64,000 bases of DNA from an uncultured Bacteroidaceae bacterium (GTDB lineage Bacteria; Bacteroidota; Bacteroidia; Bacteroidales; Bacteroidaceae). The stretch lies in NCBI GenBank assembly GCA_939800445.1, contig CALNGU010000002.1:1-64000 (forward strand). The letters are read 5' to 3'. Made by a program: the position numbers and the translations under genes. Under the pieces are notes generated by a model that was not told the origin of the DNA, made no database searches, and saw only the letters and a program-made list of their open reading frames with translations. This document shows positions 46,391 to 55,400 of this stretch, piece by piece; the first letter of the stretch is position 1; every line of letters begins with the position of its first letter.

Positions 46391-46548
46391 GGCGGACATA
46401 AACTTGCATGAGGTCAGACGTAAAGTAAAAACAAAACTTTTGAATATATAAACAAAACTTCTGAATATACTTTACGTCTGACCTCATGGAACTTTTCGTC
46501 TGACGTGGTGGAAGTTTTGGCCTGGCATCATGGGGTTTGTCACCTGAC
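46391..46548. repeat. Composite 21/22-bp dyad array, copy C (eight cores)
   Basis: Cores and centres: GGCGGAC 46394, GTCAGAC 46416, CAAAACTTTTG 46437, CAAAACTTCTG 46458, GTCTGAC 46479, GTCTGAC 46501, GCCTGGC 46523, ACCTGAC 46545. Steps are 22, 21, 21, 21, 22, 22, 22 bp. It has two central AT-rich cores, against three in copy B. The array fills the space between the glycosyltransferase stop and the lon promoter. Confidence 0.92.
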
Positions 46549-46579
46549 CTACCCGCACGGCCGGCTGCATCGCCCGGCA

Positions 46580-47731
46580 CTATGATTGCTTGGAGAGCAA
46601 CGAATCGAAGAGCCTCTCCCACTGCTCCATCACCGCCTCGGTGCTGAAGCGGGCGGAGTCGGCATAGGCGGCCGCCCCCATCCTCTGCCTGAGAGCGGGG
46701 TCGCGCATCAGCGTGAGCAGCCTTGCGGCGAGGGCATCGGTGTCGCCGGCGGGGACGAGGAAACCGTCGCGGCCGTCGGCCAGTATCTCGGATGGACCGT
46801 ATTCGCAATCGAAGCTGACGCAGGGCAGCCCGCAGGTCATCGCCTCAAGCAGCACCAGCCCGAAACCTTCGTAGCGGGAAGAGAGGACAAAAACCGACGC
46901 TTGGCGGTAGATAGGCACTATGTCGGATGTCGGCCGTGCCAGGCGGACGCTGTCCTCCAGCCCGAGCCGTGCGACCTGCCTCTCCATCTCGCCGCGCAAC
47001 TCGCCGTCGCCGACAATCCTCAGCGTCCATCCGCTGACCTCGCGGCACACGGCAGCCCAGGCTTGCAACAGCAGGTCGAATCCCTTCTGGTAGGTGTAAC
47101 GGCCGACGGCGAGGACTTCCCTGTTTTCCAACTGCGCCGGACTGTCGGTGGTGAACGTGCGGGCGTTGGGGATGACGTGCAGGTTGGGCAGAGCACCCCA
47201 CTTGGCGGCATCTTGCCTGGTCAGGATGACGAATGCGTCATAGTGGCGGATGAACCTCCGCTTGCGCCACTCCTTGAACAACGTGAACTGCCGCTTTGCC
47301 CACGAATATCCTTGGCTGCGGCTCTCGACGTCGCGGTAGTCGCGTGAGAAGTGGAATTCGGAAATCTTCTTGCTGCCGTCCTTGATTTTGTACAGAAACG
47401 ACATCTCATGCCCGAACATCGTCACGACAACGTCCGCCCGCAGCTCCATGAGCAATGCCGTGAGACGCGCCCTGTGCGTGCGGCCACGGCGCAGCCTCCC
47501 CAACAGTTTGGACGGCGAGAGGCCGCCATCGACGTCGCGGTAGCCTATGGCGAGGTTGTGGAAACGTATCTTATCGGAAAAATCGTATGCAGGGACAGCG
47601 TTGGCGGGTGTCTCTGTCGTTACGATATGGACTTCGTGCCCGTGCCCGGCGAAATAGTTGGCCTGCACCGACAGGGTGCGTTCAGTTCCGCCCGGTTGCG
47701 AGCAGTCGAGGATGCAATAGACGATTTTCAT
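46580..47731 (-). CDS. Glycosyltransferase family 4 protein
   Basis: A 383-residue cytosolic GT-B-fold enzyme that transfers a sugar from a nucleotide donor. The N-terminal GGTERTLSVQANYF is the acceptor-side glycine loop, and the C-terminal domain has AVGRYTYQKGFDLLLQAW, RIVGDGELRG, and the donor-binding RYEGFGLVLLEAMTCGLP (E-x7-E motif). The likely role is envelope glycan or LPS core synthesis; substrate is unknown. No other glycan genes are adjacent. It is divergent from the methyltransferase gene. Confidence 0.9.
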   Translation of the reverse strand: MKIVYCILDCSQPGGTERTLSVQANYFAGHGHEVHIVTTETPANAVPAYDFSDKIRFHNLAIGYRDVDGGLSPSKLLGRLRRGRTHRARLTALLMELRADVVVTMFGHEMSFLYKIKDGSKKISEFHFSRDYRDVESRSQGYSWAKRQFTLFKEWRKRRFIRHYDAFVILTRQDAAKWGALPNLHVIPNARTFTTDSPAQLENREVLAVGRYTYQKGFDLLLQAWAAVCREVSGWTLRIVGDGELRGEMERQVARLGLEDSVRLARPTSDIVPIYRQASVFVLSSRYEGFGLVLLEAMTCGLPCVSFDCEYGPSEILADGRDGFLVPAGDTDALAARLLTLMRDPALRQRMGAAAYADSARFSTEAVMEQWERLFDSLLSKQS

Positions 47732-47819
47732 GGTCAGTCATTTGTGCCGCAGGAAGCCTATGCCACGAGGCGGACTCCCTGCATATTTCACAGTATTAAC
47801 GGGGGAAAGCGTCATATAT

Positions 47820-47850
47820 TTTGTCCCGACAGCCGTTATCGTTAATTTTG
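47820..47850 (+). promoter_or_regulatory. Bacteroidetes promoter for the methyltransferase gene
   Basis: -33 TTTG (47820-47823), 19-bp spacer, -7 TAATTTTG (47843-47850), both perfect matches. The ATG follows at 47880. Confidence 0.87.
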
Positions 47851-47879
47851 CCGCGCTTAACAACCATACACACGACAAG

Positions 47880-48671
47880 ATGCAAGAGAGGCAACGCAAC
47901 AGGCAACAGTACTTCGACGAACTCGCCACGACGAGCGAGCGGTGGTTTGTCCCCTACATCACGAGGTTCAAGCCGCTCAGCCCAGGCATGAGGGTGCTTG
48001 AGATTGGTTGCGGCGACGGCGGCAACCTGCTGCCTCTGGCACGGATGGGGCTGGATGTGACCGGTGTTGACATCTCGGTCAACCGCATCGGCGACGCGCG
48101 ACGCTTCTTCGCCGAGGCTGGGGCAAGGGGGACGTTTGTCGCGTCGGACATCTTCAAGATGACTGACATAGAGCATTCTTTTGACGTGGTGCTGTGCCAC
48201 GACGTGTTTGAGCACATCACGGACAAGCGGGGTTTCGTCACCAACCTCGGGCGGTACGTCCGCGAGGGCGGCGTGGTCTTCATGTCGTTCCCGGCATGGC
48301 AGATGCCATTCGGGGGGCATCAGCAGATATGCCGCAGCCGTCTGGTGTCGCACTGGCCGTTCCTGCACCTGCTGCCAGGGGCACTCTACCGCGCCGTGCT
48401 GAAGTCGTGCGGCGAGCCGCAGGCACGCATCGACGAGATGATGGACATCAAATCGACGAGGGTGACTGTCGAGATGTTTGAACGTCTGGCACGTGGATGC
48501 GGGGCTGGAATCGTCAACCGCGAGTTGTGGTTCATCAATCCCCACTATGAAATCAAATTCGGGCTGCGTCCACGGCATCTGTGGCGGTGGATAGGGGCAA
48601 TCCCTTGGGTGAGAAATTTCTTCACGACCTCCTGCTTCTACATCATACGCTACGACGGCAGCAAGGAGTGA
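47880..48671 (+). CDS. Class I SAM-dependent methyltransferase
   Basis: A 263-residue methyltransferase. The SAM-binding motif I VLEIGCGDGGNL is at residues 39-50, with TGVDISVNRI (motif II) and VVLCHDVFEHI (motif IV-like) after it; the C-terminal third is a helical, possibly substrate-specific region (FGGHQQICRSRLVSHW). It resembles enzymes acting on lipids, quinones or glycans; the substrate cannot be called. The start is supported by the promoter at 47820-47850; a longer upstream frame would overlap that promoter. It is divergent from the glycosyltransferase gene and may share its pathway. Confidence 0.88.
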   Translation: MQERQRNRQQYFDELATTSERWFVPYITRFKPLSPGMRVLEIGCGDGGNLLPLARMGLDVTGVDISVNRIGDARRFFAEAGARGTFVASDIFKMTDIEHSFDVVLCHDVFEHITDKRGFVTNLGRYVREGGVVFMSFPAWQMPFGGHQQICRSRLVSHWPFLHLLPGALYRAVLKSCGEPQARIDEMMDIKSTRVTVEMFERLARGCGAGIVNRELWFINPHYEIKFGLRPRHLWRWIGAIPWVRNFFTTSCFYIIRYDGSKE

Positions 48672-48687
48672 GAGGGGCAAAAAGACG

Positions 48688-48730
48688 ATTCGCCGCATCG
48701 GCAATGACCGGTGCGGCGAATTGTTTCTTT
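48688..48730. terminator. Bidirectional terminator between methyltransferase and glyA
   Basis: ATTCGCCGCATCGG (48688-48701) pairs with CCGGTGCGGCGAAT (48708-48721) with one wobble and a 6-nt loop; the plus strand continues TGTTTCTTT and the minus strand has T residues too. It separates convergent genes. Confidence 0.9.
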
Positions 48731-48747
48731 ACACTCCCAAACGGAAA

Positions 48748-50028
48748 TCAATAGGCGAAAATCGGATAAGCCTTCATCGTCTCGTTGACACGGTGGCGGA
48801 CAGAGGCGATTACATCCTCATTGTCCACGTTGGAGAGGACGGTCTCAATCATCTCGGCTATGACCTCCATCAAATCTTCCTTGGCCCCGCGGGTCGTGAT
48901 GGCAGGTGTCCCGAGCCTTATGCCCGATGTCTGGAATGCCGAGCGGGTGTCAAACGGCACCATATTCTTGTTGACAGTGATGTCGGCTGCGACGAGAGCT
49001 TTCTCGGCGACCTTGCCTGTCAGGTCGGGGTACTTGGTGCGCAAGTCCACCAACATAGAGTGGTTGTCAGTGCCACCCGACACAATGGAGAAGCCACGGC
49101 GCATGAGGGCATCGGCAAGAGCGGCCGCGTTCTTTTTCACCTGCTTCTGGTATTCCTTGTACTCGGGCTGGAGGCATTCCCCAAAGGCGACGGCCTTGGC
49201 GGCAATGACGTGCTCGAGCGGACCGCCCTGTATGCCTGGGAATACGGCAGAGTCAAGCAGCTGCGACATCATCTTTATCTGCCCCTTGGGCGTTGTCTTG
49301 CCCCAAGGATTGGGGAAATCCTTGCCCATGAGTATGATTCCTCCACGCGGGCCGCGCAGTGTCTTGTGCGTCGTCGATGTGACTATGTGGGCATACTTCA
49401 CCGGGTTGTCGAGCAGGCCTGCGGCGATGAGGCCGGCAGGGTGCGCCATGTCAATCATGAGGATAGCCCCCACCTCGTCGGCGATGGCACGCATCCGCTT
49501 GTAATCCCATTCCCGCGAGTAGGCCGAACCACCTCCGATAATCAGCTTCGGACGCTCACGCAGCGCAATCTCCTCCATCTGGTCATAATCGACGCGCCCA
49601 GTCTCCTTGTTCAAGTTGTATTCACAAGGCTTGTACAGGATGCCCGAGCTGTTGACCGGCGACCCGTGTGACAGGTGTCCGCCGTGGGCGAGGTTCAAGC
49701 CCATGAATTTATCGCCTGGATTAAGCACCGCCAGCAACACTGCAGCGTTGGCTTGTGCGCCGGAGTGCGGTTGCACATTAGCCCACTCTGCACCGAAAAT
49801 CTCTTTCACACGGTCGATGGCAATCTGCTCGCTCTGATCCACCACTTCGCAACCGCCGTAGTAGCGTTTGCCAGGGTAGCCCTCGGCATACTTATTGGTC
49901 AGGCATGAGCCCATGGCTTGCATGACCTGGTCGCTGACAAAGTTCTCTGATGCGATGAGTTCCATGCCTTTCAACTGGCGTTGGTGTTCACGCTCGATGA
50001 TGTCAAAAATGATGTCGTCACGTTTCAT
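48748..50028 (-). CDS. glyA: Serine hydroxymethyltransferase
   Basis: PLP enzyme interconverting serine and glycine with transfer of a one-carbon unit to tetrahydrofolate. It is 426 residues. Landmarks: [20 protein letters not shown] (about 20-40), [15 protein letters not shown], the PLP-lysine in [15 protein letters not shown], and [14 protein letters not shown] near the C-terminus. The ATG at 50028 gives the normal [11 protein letters not shown] start; the frame is open further upstream but non-conserved. A -7-like TACATTTG lies about 60 bp upstream. It may supply glycine for the glycine lipids made by glsA-glsB, which is inference only. Confidence 0.97.
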   Translation of the reverse strand: MKRDDIIFDIIEREHQRQLKGMELIASENFVSDQVMQAMGSCLTNKYAEGYPGKRYYGGCEVVDQSEQIAIDRVKEIFGAEWANVQPHSGAQANAAVLLAVLNPGDKFMGLNLAHGGHLSHGSPVNSSGILYKPCEYNLNKETGRVDYDQMEEIALRERPKLIIGGGSAYSREWDYKRMRAIADEVGAILMIDMAHPAGLIAAGLLDNPVKYAHIVTSTTHKTLRGPRGGIILMGKDFPNPWGKTTPKGQIKMMSQLLDSAVFPGIQGGPLEHVIAAKAVAFGECLQPEYKEYQKQVKKNAAALADALMRRGFSIVSGGTDNHSMLVDLRTKYPDLTGKVAEKALVAADITVNKNMVPFDTRSAFQTSGIRLGTPAITTRGAKEDLMEVIAEMIETVLSNVDNEDVIASVRHRVNETMKAYPIFAY

Positions 50029-50208
50029 AGTATAAACAAAATGTTTTTGTGTCAGTAATTTCGTTGGTTTGGTTGTTTGCTTACAAATGTATAATAAAAG
50101 TTTATTCCACCGCACATTGCACAAAGAATCTTTTGACATTTTGACATCACAGGCGGATTGCCGGGCACAATCAGCACCTCCAATCTGACAAAATGCAAAA
50201 ACGGCAGG

Positions 50209-51336
50209 TCAAAAGTCGAGTTTGGCGAGCAAGCCGTCTATGCGGCGCACTGCCTCCTCAATCCTTTCCCGCCGTATGTCACCATTCTCCACCGCATCGA
50301 CGATGATGTCAACCACCTCGTCAGGACGCTCGGGAGAGTTGCCTGCCGGCGAATTGTTGCCGAGCACCAGCAAATCGACACCGGCATTGATGGCACGCAC
50401 CACCGCCTCACGCAGGGTGAAATGGCTCACGATGGCCTCCATGTACATATCATCAGAAGCCACCACGCCGTCATACCCGAGTTTGCCGCGCAACAAGCCT
50501 CCTATCACATTTGCGGATAGCGTTGCCGGATAGGTGGAATCAAGGTGGGAATTGTAGATGTGGGCTGTCATCACAACGTCAACAAGGCCGGCATCAATCA
50601 GATGCCTGAACGGCGCAAGCTCGGCCTCGCTCCATGTGTCACTCACATCGACCAGCCCGAGGTGTGAATCAGAGGCCGCACTGCCATGACCGGGGAAATG
50701 CTTTATGGCGGTGGCAACCCCTTCCCTCCTGTGGGCTTTGACAAACCACCCTGCATTGGCGGCTACGACGGCAGTGTCTGACGAGAAGCTCCTCCCCAAG
50801 CGTCCGATGATGGGACAAGCAGGATTGACATCGACATCAACGGATGGGGCAAAATTGAGGTTTATCCCTGCCTCGCGCAAAGTCCTCGCTATGCCGGCAG
50901 CAGCCTCGGTCGTGGCGGTGCTGTCATTGCGTGCGCCGAGCGACTTGGGCGTGACCGTCGGGGGAAAGCCATAGGTGGTCTTGAGCCTATCGACATTGCC
51001 TCCCTCCTCGTCTATGGCGACTATCAGCTTGCGCCCTGCGGTATTCTTCAACGCCTGGCAAAGAGTTTTCAACTGCGATGGCGACTTTATGTTGCGCGAG
51101 CCACGTGTGCCGTCGCCCGTCAGGTCGCGGTCAAACAGGATGACACCGCCCACCCCGAGGTCTTGCAAGTAGTGCCGCACGTCCTCACCCACGCTGTCGC
51201 CACGGAAACCGACAATGAGCATCCGCGCAGCCTGCTGTCTCAACGACGGCGGCATCGCACCCTGTGCCATGGAGGGTTGTATGCAAACGACGGCGGCATA
51301 CAATGCCAGGAGGAAAAACATCAGATGATTTTTCAT
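50209..51336 (-). CDS. Glycoside hydrolase family 3 protein (beta-N-acetylhexosaminidase-like)
   Basis: A 375-residue exported NagZ-like enzyme. A signal peptide (about residues 1-24, ending SMAQ) precedes one GH3 TIM barrel. LIVAIDEEGGNVDRL near residue 103 and the loop KHFPGHGSAASDSH (about 210) carry the NagZ-type catalytic His, and GVVASDDMYMEAI (about 295) holds the nucleophile Asp. It probably trims N-acetylglucosamine from peptidoglycan or glycans in the periplasm. Its ATG overlaps the aldo/keto reductase stop as ATGA. Confidence 0.92.
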   Translation of the reverse strand: MKNHLMFFLLALYAAVVCIQPSMAQGAMPPSLRQQAARMLIVGFRGDSVGEDVRHYLQDLGVGGVILFDRDLTGDGTRGSRNIKSPSQLKTLCQALKNTAGRKLIVAIDEEGGNVDRLKTTYGFPPTVTPKSLGARNDSTATTEAAAGIARTLREAGINLNFAPSVDVDVNPACPIIGRLGRSFSSDTAVVAANAGWFVKAHRREGVATAIKHFPGHGSAASDSHLGLVDVSDTWSEAELAPFRHLIDAGLVDVVMTAHIYNSHLDSTYPATLSANVIGGLLRGKLGYDGVVASDDMYMEAIVSHFTLREAVVRAINAGVDLLVLGNNSPAGNSPERPDEVVDIIVDAVENGDIRRERIEEAVRRIDGLLAKLDF

Positions 51337-52355
51337 ACGGCATCCGATGTTTTCAGCAGTTTCAACACACCCTCGATCCGGGCAATCTCTTCATCCGAAA
51401 AAGGTGCGGAGTACAGGCATTGCAGATTGTCGCCGAGCTGCTCCACCGAGCTCGCACCCATGATGACGGTGGTCACGTTGCGGTCGGCAAGAAGCCACGC
51501 CAACGCCATGTCGGCAAGGCTTTCACCACGGTCGAGGGCTATGCGGTTAAGTTCCGAGACCACGCTGATGACCTCGGGGACAAGCTGCTCTTTCTTCAAG
51601 AATCCCCCACGCGCCACCCTCGAATCGGCGGGGATGCCGTGCAGGTATTTGTCCGTCAGCAGCCCCTGCGCAAGGGGCGAGAACGCTGCAAAACCGACCC
51701 CGGCGGCAGCGGCATCGTCAATAATTCCGTCATCATCGACCGCCGTGGTCAGCATATTGTAACGCCCTTGGTAGACAAGGCAGTGGACATCACGCCTTGC
51801 AAGGTAGTCATAGGCGAACATGGCCTGGTGCTTCGGGTACTTGGACAAGCCGACATAGAGGGCTTTGCCGCTCCTCACGATGTCAACCAACGCCTGCAAC
51901 GTCTCCTCAATCGGTGTCTCGGGGTCATAGCGGTGGGAGTAGAAGACATCAACATAGTCCAGCCCCATCCTCTTCAAGCTCTGATCCAACCCTGCCATGA
52001 GATGCTTGCGCGAATTCCAAGTGCCATACGGGCCGCTCCACATATCGTGTCCGGCCTTGGTGCTGATGAACAGTTCGTCTCGGTGCGGCGCAAACGAATC
52101 TTTCATCAACCTCCCGAAATTTTCCTCGGCACTGCCGGGCACCGGCCCATAGTTGTCAGCAAGGTCGAAATGGACTATCCCGTGGTCGAAAGCGTAGTGC
52201 GCGACCGACTTCATGTTGTCATACCGGTCAACACTCCCGAAGTTGTGCCACAGCCCAAGGGACAACTCTGGCAACATCACGCCGCTGTCACCGCAACGGC
52301 GATACTTCATCCCGCTGTCATAACGGTCGGCAGCGGCGACATATACGTTTCCCAT
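51333..52355 (-). CDS. Aldo/keto reductase, YghZ-like (glyceraldehyde 3-phosphate reductase group)
   Basis: A 340-residue cytosolic NADPH-dependent oxidoreductase. Active-site residues of the family are visible: Asp and Tyr in HFDLADNYGP (about residue 60), Lys in LFISTKAGHD, and His in VFYSHRYDPETP. The start MKYRRCGDSGVMLPELSLGL is the conserved AKR N-terminus; the annotated ATG adds 15 residues before it, so the ATG 45 bp further in is an alternative. In E. coli the related enzyme reduces L-glyceraldehyde 3-phosphate or methylglyoxal. It is co-translated with the GH3 gene. Confidence 0.9.
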   Translation of the reverse strand: MGNVYVAAADRYDSGMKYRRCGDSGVMLPELSLGLWHNFGSVDRYDNMKSVAHYAFDHGIVHFDLADNYGPVPGSAEENFGRLMKDSFAPHRDELFISTKAGHDMWSGPYGTWNSRKHLMAGLDQSLKRMGLDYVDVFYSHRYDPETPIEETLQALVDIVRSGKALYVGLSKYPKHQAMFAYDYLARRDVHCLVYQGRYNMLTTAVDDDGIIDDAAAAGVGFAAFSPLAQGLLTDKYLHGIPADSRVARGGFLKKEQLVPEVISVVSELNRIALDRGESLADMALAWLLADRNVTTVIMGASSVEQLGDNLQCLYSAPFSDEEIARIEGVLKLLKTSDAV

Positions 52356-52383
52356 AACAATGGATTTAATTGGTAATGCGCAT

Positions 52384-52414
52384 CAAATATAATGGTAAAT
52401 GTCCGCCGTGCAAC
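52384..52414 (-). promoter_or_regulatory. Candidate promoter for the aldo/keto reductase-GH3 pair
   Basis: Minus strand: -33 GTTG (52411-52414), 19-bp spacer, -7 TATATTTG (52384-52391), a perfect -7 match. The -7 box is 28 bp upstream of the ATG. Confidence 0.7.
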
Positions 52415-52475
52415 AACACCATCTGCCCAATCGCACCTTCGACGAGCCATACTGGCACTGGTCGTGGCATGAAGG

Positions 52476-55400
52476 TCAACGCTTGCCCGTCTTGTCCGCA
52501 TCTTTCCGTTTGCGGATTGAGAAGTCAAAGAGGTCACGGATGTTGTCGAAGTCACGTTTGAACACCAATCCGAGCCCCTGCGTCGTGAGCGTCGTCTTGG
52601 TGTAGTAGCGGTCATTGGTGCGGTTGTAGGCCTTGAGACGGAATATGCCAAGACGGTCAAGCAGATACTCGACTTCAAAGTCACCGATGAAATTGGACTG
52701 CGAGAGGGCGTTGTCCCTATACCCGAAATTACCATTGATTAGCAAACGGTTGTTGAGCAACTGTCCAGACAACATCCCCTCGAATTCCACGTCCGTCCAG
52801 CCATCAGTGCCGGTGCTAAGATTGGTGCCGATGTTCCAGTTATTATTGTCGATGAGGTTGGAAAACATATTGTTGAGCTGACCCGAGATTGTTGACGAGA
52901 CCACCGAGCTGAGCGCACTCGAGCTCTGGTTGGTGTTGTCGGCATTGTAATCACTCACATAGAAACGGCCAATGCTCAAGAGATAGAGAATCTGCATATT
53001 CATCTGCTCGTCCGTGCTTATGGCATTGAGGACAGTGCGCTGGACTTCTTCGCCCTCGTTGGGGAAATCAAGCCCGAGCTTTATTTCCGGGTGCGTCAAC
53101 GCCCCGGTCAGATTCATGGTGCAATTGACCTTGACGTTTGACTGCCCTATCTGGTTGACGACATCATTCCCCAAATCGCTCAACGGCACCGAATTGACCG
53201 TGTAGGCGGCATTGATGCCAAGCTCGGCATTGAGCGGGTTGCCATTGAAAGAGATGGTACTGCCAGCATTGATGATGAAGTCCTTGCGGATGATTTCCTG
53301 TATGCTGAATTTATAGATGCCCTTGTCAATCGTGTAGTTGCCGTACATCTTGACATCTCCCTTGTTATAGAAGTCTATCCTGATGTTACCGCTGCCCGTC
53401 CCGCCAATGTAATCTCCTGCGGAACGATCCATAATCATCTTCAGGTATATGCCGGGCGTGGCTTCCACATTCAGGTTCAACCGCACGTCAGAACCGATGT
53501 CATGTTGCTGGGAAAGGAAGTCATCGGCCTCATCCGCCGAACTCTTGAGCAATTCACTGCGTCTGCGCCTTGTCTTGTCCACGAATGTGACAAATTGATT
53601 GCTGGTTGCCGACGAAGTACTGTTTATCAAATATGAGAATGTGCTGTTTGCCCCAGTCCTGACATCGGCATTCACGTTTGTGCTCCCCTTGCCACCATGG
53701 ATGCTGACCTCACCGCTGGCGAATATCTTACCGTAAAAAGGCAAATCGACACTCTCCGCCCTGTCCATGACGAGCATATTGTCAAGCATGGCATCGACAT
53801 CGTAACGCAAGTTCTTCAGATGGGTGTGCGGCAAGCGTATGGTGGCACGTGCCGTGTTGCCGACGGCATCACGCACGAGAATGTTATCCATAAATATAAG
53901 GTTGGGACGGAACTCCACCGAGTCGGTGACGTGCAGCGTAGTGTTCAGGAGGTCTATCTTGAACTTGAAATCCTCGGCCAGCGCACGTCCTGTCAGATTG
54001 ATGCCGCCTTTGAACGGGCCATGTATCCTTATCTCACCACTCGCCCGTCCACTAATGTCCGAAGCGATGGAAGCCATATACTTCCTCAAGAATCCCAAAT
54101 CGACGTGGGAAGTGTTTATAGCCAAGTCGATGCTGCCAGGCTTGATGGGATGAATTACACCATCGACCGTTGTCGTTGACAGGTCGCGGTCGGTCATGTC
54201 GGCATCTATGACGATGCCCTTGATGTCATTGTCCCAACCGCCCTTGATTTCCATATCTCCGAGACGGCTGCCGTTGAAGCTGAAGTTGTCAATATAAAGA
54301 TCAGCGTTCAAACGCAACGTGCTCAGCACCCCGTTGGCATAGACCTGTCCTGTCACACCACCCGAGAAATCAACCACACGGCGGATATTGACAAGCTCGA
54401 AGATGTAGCTCATGTCTATCTTGCTCAAGTCCACGAATATGGAGTCACCATTGTCATGGCTCACCACACCGTCCACGCTCAGGTATTGGTCCTTATGCTC
54501 TATCCTGAAGCGCGACACGTCAACCTTGCCCGAATCGACCACAATCTTCGACGGATGGATGTCCCAGAGGCTGTCCTTCAATATGAAATTGCCTTTGCCC
54601 AATCTCACTTCGGTGCGCAAATCATCCCCATGGCGCGACAAGAGGGTCTCGGCTGTGATGTTGCCGCTGTAAGTCTCCGCTTGGTTGTTCCCCCAGAAGA
54701 GGTCGGTCATTATCTTATTGCCAGCCAAGGATGAGTGCAAGGCGAGCGCATAGACATTGTCATTCTTCATCAGCAGGTTTGACCTGAAATCCACCGAGAC
54801 ACCGCCAAGGCCGGCAGTGCCGACGCTCAGCGATGAGGAGTCAAAAGATTTGCCGCCAAATGCCACCTGCGGGACGGCACAATCAAGACGGACCAGCCCC
54901 GTGGCATCATCGTAGCAGCCGTTGGCGACGATTTTGCCATCCCCAACCGAGACAGGCAAATCAAACAGCCTTGCGATGAAACCGCCGTCCTTCACCTCAA
55001 ACCCGAAGCGGAGGTTGTTGTGCCGCACCTCATGCCTCTGCTTCCGCCCGGCATCCTCATGCACCACGATTGGGAGATAATGCCCCGTCATCCTGACCAT
55101 GCTCGGGAAAAGTCCAGCGTATGAGTAGTCGCCACGGACATAAGCATCAAGGAAATCGGAATTGACATACAGCGACTTTCCTCCCCCTGCCACATTCTCC
55201 AAATCCACAGAGAACGAGGGGCAGGCGAAAGCCTCATCAGGCAAGACCAAGGCGAAATCATTCACATCGACACCCCCCGCCATGTCGTCGGGCGAAGTCC
55301 CACGCACCGCACCAGACAGATGGAAAGCCATCTTACCGCCCACATAACGTTTGTCGGCCGTGAAGCCCAGGGCATACAAATCGACCCCCGAGGCCGCCAC

